The notes under the pieces are model-generated. The model was not told the DNA's origin, ran no database searches, and saw only the letters and a program-made list of their open reading frames with translations. Below are positions 51,748 through 57,676 of a stretch of 61,529 nucleotides of DNA, piece by piece (position 1 is the stretch's first letter; every line of letters starts with the position of its first letter). This DNA comes from a virus: IMG/VR virus record IMGVR_UViG_3300043775_000604, positions 1-61,529 of that record. One strand, 5' to 3'. The translations under genes were made by a program, and so were the position numbers.

Positions 51748-51961
51748 TTACTCTTTTTTCTAAGAAATATACACCTTCACTAAGAGGAAAGGCTATTGTA
51801 CCGTCTTGTTCTTGTATATATCCGCCATTGCTTTCAGATATTATAGTAAAATAGATTGTATTATTAACTATTCTATCCAATATTACTTCGCAATCTTCGG
51901 TCGTGTCAGGATAATATACCACATTTTTTTTTACATGTTTTAAGTCTACCTGTTTACCCAT
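51737..51961 (-). CDS. Small early protein
   Basis: A 74-residue protein, beta-like (YYPDTTEDCEVILDRIV, then IYFTIISESNGGYIQ). Its stop codon is part of promoter element copy 2. Function unknown. Confidence 0.6.
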   Translation of the reverse strand: MGKQVDLKHVKKNVVYYPDTTEDCEVILDRIVNNTIYFTIISESNGGYIQEQDGTIAFPLSEGVYFLEKRVIQN

Positions 51962-51965
51962 ATAT

Positions 51966-52145
51966 TTATGGTTTTATAATATAGGTTAAACCTTTGAAAT
52001 TGAACCATTTAGTTATACCGTCTTGTTCTTTGTCATCATTGAATATGAATCCAAAACTTTGCGGTAGATCACCGACCATATATGGAGTGTATAGCACGCC
52101 ATTTAGGCTAATCAAGTTGTTCTTTAAGAATTTAATTTTTTTCAT
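51966..52145 (-). CDS. Small early protein
   Basis: A 59-residue ORF overlapping the upstream gene by 14 bases. It has a basic start and a beta-like body (ISLNGVLYTPYMVGD, then WFNFKGLTYIIKP). Support is from coupling and packing; function unknown. Confidence 0.55.
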   Translation of the reverse strand: MKKIKFLKNNLISLNGVLYTPYMVGDLPQSFGFIFNDDKEQDGITKWFNFKGLTYIIKP

Positions 52146-52347
52146 TTGTAGTTATTTTAAGTATGTATTCCCAAATTTCATATTCACGTTGAGCAGAGCG
52201 TAAACAACTTTGTAATTGCTCTGTAGATAAAGGACCGTTGCCTTTGTCCCATCTTAAATCTTCCTTACATCTATCGATATCAAATCGTAAGGTTGTCACT
52301 TTAGCTAACGCTTTTAAGTGTGTCCGGTTGTTTATAGTTTCTCCCAT
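52132..52347 (-). CDS. Small helical protein
   Basis: A 71-residue helical, charged protein. It overlaps a smaller upstream ORF by 47 bases, so one of the two starts may be further downstream. Function unknown. Confidence 0.55.
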   Translation of the reverse strand: MGETINNRTHLKALAKVTTLRFDIDRCKEDLRWDKGNGPLSTEQLQSCLRSAQREYEIWEYILKITTNEKN

Positions 52348-52456
52348 CTTTATTTATCATTGAGTTAAAGGCTTCCATCATTTTTTCGTTGTCCGAGTAG
52401 TAATAACTTTTTACTACATTACGCATCCATTCGTTAAATTTTTCTGCTTTTTCCAT
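52301..52456 (-). CDS. Tiny helical protein
   Basis: A 51-residue ORF starting 12 bases after its upstream neighbour's stop, rich in Lys, Met and Tyr. The long overlap with the next gene is a weakness; the first 35 residues, before the overlap, look like a normal helix. Function unknown. Confidence 0.4.
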   Translation of the reverse strand: MEKAEKFNEWMRNVVKSYYYSDNEKMMEAFNSMINKDGRNYKQPDTLKSVS

Positions 52457-52468
52457 GTTATATCTATT

Positions 52469-52681
52469 TTAACAATATTCTAATTTAGCAATTAATTTAT
52501 CATATATTTCTTCAATATCATCTTCACTTAAGATATTAAATATACTTATACCCTTATAGAATACGTCTTCAATAATATATTCAGGGTACTCTGCAGGTTG
52601 CCAATGCGTTTGTGGTATATATTCTCCTTCAACACGGAAATCAACCTCAACAACTTCGCTACGATATGTTACACTTTCCAT
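52469..52681 (-). CDS. Small acidic protein
   Basis: A 70-residue acidic protein (SEVVEVDFRVEGEY, then HWQPAEYPEY, a pattern often seen in small phage proteins). It lies 5 bases from its upstream neighbour, within the unit started by promoter element copy 4. Function unknown. Confidence 0.6.
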   Translation of the reverse strand: MESVTYRSEVVEVDFRVEGEYIPQTHWQPAEYPEYIIEDVFYKGISIFNILSEDDIEEIYDKLIAKLEYC

Positions 52682-52686
52682 AATTA

Positions 52687-52929
52687 TTATTTGTTATCTT
52701 TAATTCTTATTAACTCACCATCTTCTAGTATTCTAACTTCTAATGTATTTCTCCCTATGTCTTCCCAATGGTTGCCATACGTTAATCCAATAGCTACCAT
52801 GATATTATTAAATCTTTGCACTATTCTACCGTTATAATCACCATTTTCAATTATAATTGCTATCTGGCCATCTCTAAGGTCTCTAGCTAATACTCTATTT
52901 TTTCTTTCATTACCAATTAATTCTACCAT
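52687..52929 (-). CDS. Small early protein
   Basis: An 80-residue protein, beta-rich, perhaps SH3-like (LRDGQIAIIIENGDYNGRIVQRF, then LEVRILEDGELIRI). It is the first gene after promoter element copy 4, 29 bases downstream. Function unknown. Confidence 0.65.
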   Translation of the reverse strand: MVELIGNERKNRVLARDLRDGQIAIIIENGDYNGRIVQRFNNIMVAIGLTYGNHWEDIGRNTLEVRILEDGELIRIKDNK

Positions 52930-52957
52930 AATTATTATTTTTTTAGTTACATTAATA

Positions 52958-52987
52958 TTATCAATTCACGGTCGTATTTAGATTGTA
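52958..52987 (-). promoter_or_regulatory. Bipartite promoter element, copy 4
   Basis: On the - strand TACAATCTAAATACG, ten bases, then GATAATATTAATGTAAC. It is 29 bases upstream of the start at 52929 and overlaps the end of the Cys-rich gene at 52978. Confidence 0.75.
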
Positions 52988-53100
52988 AACCCATCTTCGT
53001 CGAACTCTTCTTCAAAATCGGAATGCTCTAAACAATCGGCACAAAGTTCACTAAATATGTGATGTCTTGGTGCACCACAACAATTACTATATTCTTCCAT
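52978..53100 (-). CDS. Tiny zinc ribbon-like protein
   Basis: A 40-residue acidic protein with CCGAPRHH and LCADCLEH, which can form one zinc site, then a run of Glu and Asp. I recognise similar 40-60-residue proteins in many phages. It overlaps the upstream membrane protein gene by 14 bases. Confidence 0.65.
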   Translation of the reverse strand: MEEYSNCCGAPRHHIFSELCADCLEHSDFEEEFDEDGFTI

Positions 53101-53227
53101 TGTATTTATTTTCTTTTTTGTTTATAATTTTCGTTAACATATCGTGTATAAAGGCCACCAAAAAAACGATCGATGCTAAGATGATAGCGATAAATAATAC
53201 GCTAAATAAGTTTTGTGTTGTTTCCAT
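53087..53227 (-). CDS. Small membrane protein
   Basis: A 46-residue protein with one strong membrane helix (about 8-27, LFSVLFIAIILASIVFLVAF) and a basic cytoplasmic tail. The start at 53227 is chosen because it follows the upstream stop by one base; the longer frame from 53272 would overlap that gene. Possibly a host-envelope modulator. Confidence 0.6.
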   Translation of the reverse strand: METTQNLFSVLFIAIILASIVFLVAFIHDMLTKIINKKENKYNGRI

Positions 53228-53228
53228 A

Positions 53229-53546
53229 TTAGTCTTTGTATATATAAGTTTCATTACCATCCCAAACATCATTACCTAAATACCATACAAAATTCTTTTG
53301 ACGTATTTGCAATGGAGAATTGTACGTGTATAGCAGGTAGTTCAACCGCTCTTTAGTTGTTTTAGTTTCCCAACCGCAATTGCTAATATAAACTTTGCCA
53401 TCGTATTTTGACCGGTATGCGATAGTATTACCATGCAATTTTAAATACACATTATAATCATTAACTTCAATACTCATGTTTTCTCTTCGAAACGGTTTAC
53501 CGGCTATAAAGGCATGTACCGAATCCATTGTTATGTTATTTGCCAT
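53229..53546 (-). CDS. Small early protein
   Basis: A 105-residue protein with a beta-rich centre (DYNVYLKLHGNTIAYRS, KVYISNCGWETKTTKERLN). One base separates it from each neighbour. The general pattern recurs in small phage proteins; function unknown. Confidence 0.65.
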   Translation of the reverse strand: MANNITMDSVHAFIAGKPFRRENMSIEVNDYNVYLKLHGNTIAYRSKYDGKVYISNCGWETKTTKERLNYLLYTYNSPLQIRQKNFVWYLGNDVWDGNETYIYKD

Positions 53547-53547
53547 A

Positions 53548-53739
53548 TTAATCTCTATTTACAATTTCAAATTCTACATCAAAGAAATCATCGCTATCTA
53601 ATACCAATTCCGCGTTATTATAGTCGTACATTACAAACTCTACGGCTTGCTCTTCACTCGTTGCTTCAACGGTTACTATTCTAATAAGTGTTTCAACAAC
53701 TTCAACACTATATTCTTTTGTTACTGGATATACACTCAT
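53548..53739 (-). CDS. Small acidic protein
   Basis: A 63-residue acidic beta-alpha-beta protein (EYSVEVVETLIRIVTVEAT, then EEQAVEFV), perhaps a minimal mimic of a nucleic acid surface. It lies in a run of one-base-spaced genes. Function unknown. Confidence 0.6.
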   Translation of the reverse strand: MSVYPVTKEYSVEVVETLIRIVTVEATSEEQAVEFVMYDYNNAELVLDSDDFFDVEFEIVNRD

Positions 53740-53740
53740 A

Positions 53741-53944
53741 TTACTTTGTTTTATGTAAGTTTAATTGATACTCTATTTCCTCATGGATTTCCTTAATACT
53801 ACGTTGTATATGGTATGACATTTGAACTTGTTCGTTGTCTCCGGTTCGTATAGCATCCGCTAATATATCCGTGTGGTCATCATACAAATGGTCAATAGCC
53901 ACTTGAATTACATTTGCTTCGCTAGTTGTTATGTTTATTATCAT
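53741..53944 (-). CDS. Small helical protein
   Basis: A 67-residue helical protein with several His residues, overlapping the upstream gene by 23 bases. Function unknown. Confidence 0.6.
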   Translation of the reverse strand: MIINITTSEANVIQVAIDHLYDDHTDILADAIRTGDNEQVQMSYHIQRSIKEIHEEIEYQLNLHKTK

Positions 53945-54236
53945 TGTATTTATAGTTATCGTTATAGTTAAAATGTGCCCATATTACTTCATTGATTAAT
54001 TCAATTTCCGTCAAGTCTCTACCCTTAGATAAGTATTTTACACTATGGTAGAAGTCGGTTAAATCTTTATCCGGTTTACCCCACGTTTGTAAGAATTCAT
54101 CTAAAGCGAGAGTCTTATCTTGGGCATAGTTAATACCGGTGATAGCACTATATTCCTTAAAGACTATCACTACTCTATCGTCACTACTACAACGATATAT
54201 TTGCGTACTTTGTACTAAAACATTATCTTTCTCCAT
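53922..54236 (-). CDS. Small early protein
   Basis: A 104-residue protein with a beta-rich start (VLVQSTQIYRCSSDDRVVIVF) and helical middle, ending in an Asn/Asp/Tyr/Lys-rich tail that overlaps the next gene. Function unknown. Confidence 0.6.
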   Translation of the reverse strand: MEKDNVLVQSTQIYRCSSDDRVVIVFKEYSAITGINYAQDKTLALDEFLQTWGKPDKDLTDFYHSVKYLSKGRDLTEIELINEVIWAHFNYNDNYKYNDNKHNN

Positions 54237-54237
54237 A

Positions 54238-54429
54238 TTACTTTTCTTTTAAGGTTAAACTTTTTAATTTCTCTAAGGCATCACGCTCAAGCATACGAAC
54301 ATAACCCGCGGTCATGAGAGGCCGTCTACCATCTTTTTCCGCATTAACAATGTCATTGATAATTTCGGTAATATACATTTTTAAACCTTGCTCAATTAAG
54401 TGAGCTTCGAACCCGTTAAACTTTTTCAT
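54238..54429 (-). CDS. Small helical protein
   Basis: A 63-residue amphipathic helical protein (LIEQGLKMYITEIINDIV), one base from both neighbours. Function unknown. Confidence 0.6.
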   Translation of the reverse strand: MKKFNGFEAHLIEQGLKMYITEIINDIVNAEKDGRRPLMTAGYVRMLERDALEKLKSLTLKEK

Positions 54430-54430
54430 A

Positions 54431-54643
54431 TTAGTTTTCTTTACTTAATAATTCATACTTTAATTCTACCCAATAACCACCACCTCGTTTGGAAGTTGCA
54501 AAGTCAAACCAACCGTATACATCGTAACTTTCATCAGCGATCAAATACGCTAAGAATGCAGGACCATAATTAGGTTGTGTTAATACTTCATCTATCGCTT
54601 CAACTTGTTGAGCTCTACTCAATTTTCTAAAATCTAAATTCAT
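54431..54643 (-). CDS. Small early protein
   Basis: A 70-residue protein (FRKLSRAQQVEAIDEVL, then AYLIADESYDVYGWFDF). It is the first gene of the unit that begins at promoter element copy 5, whose GATAA box is 31 bases upstream. Function unknown. Confidence 0.65.
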   Translation of the reverse strand: MNLDFRKLSRAQQVEAIDEVLTQPNYGPAFLAYLIADESYDVYGWFDFATSKRGGGYWVELKYELLSKEN

Positions 54644-54673
54644 ATCACTATATTTTTATTTGTTACACTTATA

Positions 54674-54703
54674 TTATCAACACTCTATCGTATTATGTTT
54701 GTA
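54674..54703 (-). promoter_or_regulatory. Bipartite promoter element, copy 5
   Basis: On the - strand TACAAACATAATACG, ten bases, then GATAATATAAGTGTAAC. It is 31 bases upstream of the start at 54643, and drives a run of at least five tightly spaced genes. Confidence 0.8.
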
Positions 54704-54709
54704 AACACA

Positions 54710-54925
54710 TTAATCTATCGGTACATTGTTGTGGTTCCACAATCTCGTAAATGCATGGGTCTTACCCTTACGAAATACCGACTTACCTCGAGTAACTACC
54801 TTACTACTCTCTTTCGCCGTAAAGCCACGGATTTCACCATAAGTCGATCGAACCAACTCTAAATGTGCATTATTCCTAAATTTACGGGTACGTTCTTTGT
54901 ACTCACAAGCTTCTTGCATCGTCAT
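54710..54925 (-). CDS. Small basic protein
   Basis: A 71-residue basic protein (EYKERTRKFRNNAHLELV, then KSVFRKGKTHAFTRLW) that could bind nucleic acid. It lies between two promoter element copies (5 and 6). Function unknown. Confidence 0.6.
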   Translation of the reverse strand: MTMQEACEYKERTRKFRNNAHLELVRSTYGEIRGFTAKESSKVVTRGKSVFRKGKTHAFTRLWNHNNVPID

Positions 54926-54950
54926 ATTACTATCTTTTAGGGGTTAAACA

Positions 54951-55049
54951 TTATCTTCTTAGTACATAAGAGGCACTTTTCGCCGCTTCTAAGAACTCAA
55001 ATTTCAATCTTAATACTACAAGCCTAAAGGCACTAGAATAATTCGCCAT
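54951..55049 (-). CDS. Micro-ORF with its own promoter element
   Basis: A 32-residue ORF (starts MANYSSAFRL, ends YVLRR) that begins 37 bases after the GATAA box of promoter element copy 6. It is basic and helical. The promoter placement is the main support; it could also be a short leader for the next gene. Confidence 0.5.
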   Translation of the reverse strand: MANYSSAFRLVVLRLKFEFLEAAKSASYVLRR

Positions 55050-55085
55050 AATCGTTTAAATTTAATTGTTATACTTACATTTATA

Positions 55086-55115
55086 TTATCAATACACTAT
55101 CGTATTAGTCTTGTA
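55086..55115 (-). promoter_or_regulatory. Bipartite promoter element, copy 6
   Basis: On the - strand TACAAGACTAATACG, ten bases, then GATAATATAAATGTAAG. It lies 37 bases upstream of the micro-ORF start at 55049 and directly downstream of a terminator hairpin. Confidence 0.8.
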
Positions 55116-55117
55116 AA

Positions 55118-55167
55118 AGGGTATACTTCATTTATAAGAAATAAAAGTACTTATATGGTAATACCCT
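55118..55167 (-). terminator. Terminator before promoter copy 6
   Basis: Arms AGGGTAT and ATACCCT, 7 bp, with a 36-base loop that holds a smaller palindrome (AAGTACTT); on the - strand the second arm is followed by TTTTA. It ends the unit that holds the 25-residue micro-ORF. Confidence 0.55.
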
Positions 55168-55188
55168 ATCTCTCTACAAGAAACGTAG

Positions 55189-55266
55189 TCATACCAAGCC
55201 TTCGTTGAAGTCGTTGATAAAATTTAGGTACTCAATGTACTCTTCGGTGGTTACTACTTTGTCCAT
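55189..55266 (-). CDS. Micro-ORF with its own promoter element
   Basis: A 25-residue acidic ORF (starts MDKVVTTEEYIEYL). Its ATG is 33 bases after the GATAA box of promoter element copy 7, and it is followed by a terminator, so it forms a complete one-gene unit. It could be a micro-protein or only the marker of a small RNA. Confidence 0.45.
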   Translation of the reverse strand: MDKVVTTEEYIEYLNFINDFNEGLV

Positions 55267-55298
55267 AATTAGTTATTTATTCGTTTGTTACACATATA

Positions 55299-55328
55299 TT
55301 ATCAATGGGGTCTCGTGTTAGTCTTGTA
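55299..55328 (-). promoter_or_regulatory. Bipartite promoter element, copy 7
   Basis: On the - strand TACAAGACTAACACG, ten bases, then GATAATATATGTGTAAC. It is 33 bases upstream of the micro-ORF at 55266. The octamer TGCTATAC abuts its upstream side. Confidence 0.8.
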
Positions 55329-55394
55329 TGCTATACGCTTCGCGGGTAAGTTACGAGGAAAAAGTACCGTGGCGCCCCGAATATCCGGAAAAAG

Positions 55395-55438
55395 GTGACA
55401 TTAGGGGCTTAAGTTAATATATAGTGGGCTAACGTCAC
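55395..55438. promoter_or_regulatory. Palindromic control element, copy B
   Basis: GTGACATTAG at the left, centre TTAAGTTAATATATAGT, and GGGCTAACGTCAC at the right; 44 bases. It matches copy C at 58465 in length and centre. No start codon is close, so it may act on the neighbouring promoters or as a binding site only. Confidence 0.65.
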
Positions 55439-55467
55439 ACTTTTTATGTTACATAAATATAGTGTAG

Positions 55468-55508
55468 GACGGAGTCTACTCTTCCGACGCTATTTCAAAG
55501 TCAGGCCC
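55468..55508. repeat. Non-coding repeat, copy 1
   Basis: GACGGAGTCTACTCTTCCG, 6 differing bases, then TATTTCAAAGTCAGGCC. The same arrangement with about 80 percent identity lies at 57273. Both copies are gene-free and next to promoter elements, which suggests a small RNA or binding site. Confidence 0.6.
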
Positions 55509-55515
55509 GTATGTA

Positions 55516-55545
55516 TTATCAGTAAAAAACCGTATTACCTCTGTA
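55516..55545 (-). promoter_or_regulatory. Bipartite promoter element, copy 16
   Basis: On the - strand TACAGAGGTAATACG, ten bases, then GATAATACATAC. It has no start codon within 200 bases downstream, but would read through the non-coding repeat at 55468. Confidence 0.65.
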
Positions 55546-55551
55546 TGCTAT

Positions 55552-55566
55552 ACCCTCTCCGAGGGT
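55552..55566 (-). terminator. Small hairpin after the 55588 gene
   Basis: ACCCTC, three bases, GAGGGT, placed 22 bases after the stop of the gene at 55588 and just ahead of promoter copy 16. The T-run is poor, so termination would be weak. Confidence 0.45.
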
Positions 55567-55587
55567 GTTTGCGATGGTTAATGGTCG

Positions 55588-55959
55588 TTATTCGTTGTCA
55601 TCATTTATTAATTTTTCTAGTTGTCCTTCTATTTTAACCGTTCCAACGTATCGATCGAAATCTTGTACGCTAATTGAGTCATCCGTAACCGTGAATTGGT
55701 ATTGTGCATCATCATGCTCAGGATCTGGACCTAAATAGATCGTATCGCCGTCGGTATCTTCGATTCGGATCGTTGCACCATCTCTTGGTATTGATTCCTC
55801 ATCATCATTCCACACAAAATGTGTGCGTTGTGAGCCATTTTCGAGACGTGTGATCTCATTTTCCATTGTTGTTACAGTAGTTATACCGATTGTTACTATT
55901 ACGCCTCCAAAGAAGCTTAAAACGCTTAATGTTACGATGTCTTCTTGTAGTTTTGTCAT
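55588..55959 (-). CDS. Membrane-anchored acidic protein
   Basis: A 123-residue protein with one N-terminal membrane helix (about 9-31) and a very acidic exterior or cytoplasmic part rich in Asp, Glu and Thr with beta-like segments. It is 28 bases downstream of promoter element copy 8. It might mimic DNA or modify the envelope; function unknown. Confidence 0.65.
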   Translation of the reverse strand: MTKLQEDIVTLSVLSFFGGVIVTIGITTVTTMENEITRLENGSQRTHFVWNDDEESIPRDGATIRIEDTDGDTIYLGPDPEHDDAQYQFTVTDDSISVQDFDRYVGTVKIEGQLEKLINDDNE

Positions 55960-55986
55960 GGTTACTTTATTTTAGTTACATTAATA

Positions 55987-56016
55987 TTATCATTTGTTCG
56001 CCGTATTTATCCCGTA
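55987..56016 (-). promoter_or_regulatory. Bipartite promoter element, copy 8
   Basis: On the - strand TACGGGATAAATACG, ten bases, then GATAATATTAATGTAAC. It is 28 bases upstream of the start at 55959. The left box is the only one with TACGG. Confidence 0.75.
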
Positions 56017-56031
56017 TGTATAGCAATTCCG

Positions 56032-56322
56032 CTATAAGGTAAATATCCTATCTAAATGTTCCTCTTTTAAAGAATCTTTGTAGGTTTCTACAAATTGTTC
56101 TTTTATACTAGCATCAAGGTTATTATCCCATTCAAGACCTAATTCTTCCAAGGCATGTTGTATTTTGTATAACTTTCTTAATTGTACATCAAGTTTGTCT
56201 ATTAAATCATTGTAATCCGTTCTATCAACATAACAATGTTGGTTGATATATCTTAGTAATTCTTCTTTTGATAAAGAACCTAAATTGCCTAAATAAGCGC
56301 TAGCTTTAACTAAATTTTTCAT
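56032..56322 (-). CDS. Small helical early protein
   Basis: A 96-residue helical protein (LGNLGSLSKEELLRYINQH, then YNDLIDKLDVQLRKLYKIQHAL) with a coiled-coil tendency. Its start is 38 bases after the GATAA box of promoter copy 9. Function unknown. Confidence 0.65.
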   Translation of the reverse strand: MKNLVKASAYLGNLGSLSKEELLRYINQHCYVDRTDYNDLIDKLDVQLRKLYKIQHALEELGLEWDNNLDASIKEQFVETYKDSLKEEHLDRIFTL

Positions 56323-56359
56323 AATTATAAAGTTTAAATTGTTATTAATTTCATATATA

Positions 56360-56389
56360 TTATCATTTGAACGTCGTATTCGGTTTGTA
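56360..56389 (-). promoter_or_regulatory. Bipartite promoter element, copy 9
   Basis: On the - strand TACAAACCGAATACG, ten bases, then GATAATATATATGAAAT. It is 38 bases upstream of the start at 56322. Confidence 0.75.
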
Positions 56390-56416
56390 TGTATAGCACC
56401 CGTTAGGGTCTAGAAA

Positions 56417-56432
56417 CCTACTTTTCAGTAGG
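56417..56432 (-). terminator. Terminator enclosing a stop codon
   Basis: On the - strand CCTACT, GAAA, AGTAGG, then TTTCT: a 6-bp stem with a tetraloop. The TAG stop of the gene at 56418 is part of the second arm, so translation end and transcription end coincide. Confidence 0.65.
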
Positions 56433-56789
56433 CTCTAGATTTTCAATAGTCGCTAAGTGTCTAACATTAGCCGGCATATCCGTTGATTGTGACCAATATT
56501 CGCGCTTAATCCAACATGGCATGATAGATAACTTTGGCAACATTACATTCAATACATCGTCGTGATTGTAAGTTATTCGTTGATTCTTGTTGTTAACGAA
56601 TGTTATTATTTGATTACGACCTAACCATGACTTACGGACTACAAAGTTGGCTCGTTCGATCGGTGGATAGATTAGAGCCAACTGCTCTGGACTTAACGAT
56701 GCGATTGCATCCGCTATTAATTCTTTGCTAGTTTTAGCAACTACTACTTCTTCTACTTGTACTTCTTGTACTTTACTTGACTTTGCCAT
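56418..56789 (-). CDS. Early protein, unknown
   Basis: A 123-residue protein with a Val/Glu-rich start, a helical part (SKELIADAIASLSPEQLALIYP) and a beta-like second half (NFVVRKSWLGRNQIITFVNNK). It is 42 bases downstream of promoter copy 10 and ends in a stop-enclosing terminator, so it forms a single-gene unit. Function unknown; it may act on a host protein. Confidence 0.65.
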   Translation of the reverse strand: MAKSSKVQEVQVEEVVVAKTSKELIADAIASLSPEQLALIYPPIERANFVVRKSWLGRNQIITFVNNKNQRITYNHDDVLNVMLPKLSIMPCWIKREYWSQSTDMPANVRHLATIENLEPTEK

Positions 56790-56830
56790 AATTTTATTAT
56801 TTAGATTGTTATTATTTATTTACACTTATA

Positions 56831-56860
56831 TTATCATTAACTCGTCGTATTTATTCTGTA
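56831..56860 (-). promoter_or_regulatory. Bipartite promoter element, copy 10
   Basis: On the - strand TACAGAATAAATACG, ten bases, then GATAATATAAGTGTAAA. It is 42 bases upstream of the start at 56789 and overlaps the end of the small gene at 56851. Confidence 0.8.
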
Positions 56861-56982
56861 AACTCGTCATTATAATATTCTAATTCTTCTTCTAAGACTT
56901 CGCTTAATGGATATCCATTTGTTTCACAAAAGTCACGTAATTCTTCAATTCTTCTTAGTAATTCTTTGTCTAAACTTTTCAT
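56851..56982 (-). CDS. Tiny acidic helical protein
   Basis: A 43-residue protein, Glu/Leu-rich (MKSLDKELLRRIEELRDF), starting 48 bases after the GATAA box of promoter copy 11. Its stop lies inside promoter copy 10. Function unknown. Confidence 0.6.
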   Translation of the reverse strand: MKSLDKELLRRIEELRDFCETNGYPLSEVLEEELEYYNDEFTE

Positions 56983-57029
56983 AATTTTATTTATTTAGTT
57001 ATTATTATTATTATTTATCTTCATTATTA

Positions 57030-57059
57030 TTATCATTTACTTGTCGTATTAGTCTTGTA
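57030..57059 (-). promoter_or_regulatory. Bipartite promoter element, copy 11
   Basis: On the - strand TACAAGACTAATACG, ten bases, then GATAATAATAATG. It is 48 bases upstream of the start at 56982. Confidence 0.8.
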
Positions 57060-57115
57060 AGACTACTTTAATTATTTTATTTATTAGTATTTATTACTTT
57101 TTAACTTCATATATA

Positions 57116-57145
57116 TTATCATTTACTCTCCGTATTAGGTCTGTA
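57116..57145 (-). promoter_or_regulatory. Bipartite promoter element, copy 12
   Basis: On the - strand TACAGACCTAATACG, ten bases, then GATAATATATATGAAG. It has no start codon close downstream; the next element, copy 11, lies 86 bases on. Octamer TGCTATAC abuts it. Confidence 0.75.
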
Positions 57146-57186
57146 TGCTATACGCGGGGAAAAATTAAAAAAAGTGTTTTTCTATA

Positions 57187-57216
57187 TTATCAGAAGCACC
57201 TCGTATTCGTTCTGTA
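57187..57216 (-). promoter_or_regulatory. Bipartite promoter element, copy 13
   Basis: On the - strand TACAGAACGAATACG, ten bases, then GATAATATAGAAAAAC. First of three tandem copies. A TGCTATAC octamer and a CTCCG repeat lie directly on its upstream side, as at copy 15. Confidence 0.75.
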
Positions 57217-57272
57217 TGCTATACGCTCCGCTCCGCTCCGCGCTATTATGGGGATCGTTGGCATATAGCCGT

Positions 57273-57312
57273 GACGGAGTCCACTCTTCCGGTCTTATTT
57301 CAGAACCAGGCC
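57273..57312. repeat. Non-coding repeat, copy 2
   Basis: GACGGAGTCCACTCTTCCG, then TATTTCAGAACCAGGCC. It is the partner of the repeat at 55468, in the same orientation and also beside promoter elements and TGCTATAC octamers. Confidence 0.6.
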
Positions 57313-57347
57313 ACACGTATAGCAATTAGCTATTGGAAAGGAATTAA

Positions 57348-57364
57348 GGGTTATATATTAACCC
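57348..57364 (-). terminator. Hairpin enclosing a stop codon
   Basis: On the - strand GGGTTA, five bases, TAACCC; the TAA stop of the gene at 57351 is in the second arm. The T-run after it is weak (TTAATTCC). Confidence 0.5.
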
Positions 57365-57605
57365 CTAATCCTGATCCTGCTAAGTAAGCATTTGTGATTG
57401 CTTTCATTTGTTGATCTTTATTTTTACATCGGTTGATTGCATCAATCCATTTGCTTCTTGTCGCATCTGACATATTAACTTCATCATCAACAAGTATTGT
57501 TAAAAATTTAGTTCTTATTGTACTAACATCCATTGATGACATTGTTGATATTAATGGTTCAAGTGCAAATGTTAATGTTCCTTTGTGTTTTGATAAATCT
57601 CTCAT
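57351..57605 (-). CDS. Early protein, unknown
   Basis: An 84-residue helical protein (SKHKGTLTFALEPLISTMSS, then RSKWIDAINRCKNKDQQMKAI). It is the second gene of the unit started by promoter copies 14 and 15. Function unknown. Confidence 0.65.
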   Translation of the reverse strand: MRDLSKHKGTLTFALEPLISTMSSMDVSTIRTKFLTILVDDEVNMSDATRSKWIDAINRCKNKDQQMKAITNAYLAGSGLGVNI

Positions 57606-57652
57606 GGTAATTAAATTTAATTGTTATTTATTATTTTAGTTGTTTTTTTAAA

Positions 57653-57676
57653 GGATAAGGTCATAAGACCTCATCC
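57653..57676 (-). terminator. Terminator enclosing a stop codon
   Basis: On the - strand GGATGAGGTC, loop TTAT, GACCTTATCC: a 10-bp stem with one wobble, followed by TTTAAAAAAAC. The TGA stop of the gene at 57661 spans the loop and second arm. Confidence 0.65.

Larger units (their letters stand above)
55267..55587. other. Gene-free control region I
   Basis: A 321-base stretch with no convincing gene. It holds, from left to right, promoter copy 7, a TGCTATAC octamer, palindromic element copy B, a 41-base repeat shared with 57273, promoter copy 16, another octamer and a small hairpin. A 63-codon + strand frame at 55446 overlaps all of these and is not credible. Confidence 0.7.
56983..57350. 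other. Gene-free control region II
   Basis: A 368-base stretch with no gene. It holds promoter copies 11, 12 and 13 in tandem (86 and 71 bases apart), two TGCTATAC octamers, a GC-rich CTCCG triple repeat at 57226-57240 and the second copy of the non-coding repeat (57273). The transcripts from copies 12 and 13 would begin with untranslated RNA. Confidence 0.7.

Noticed and set aside
55446-55637. A 63-codon + strand ORF
   Set aside because: It lies across the non-coding repeat, promoter copy 16 and the end of the opposite gene, and has unusual composition with many Arg and Cys.
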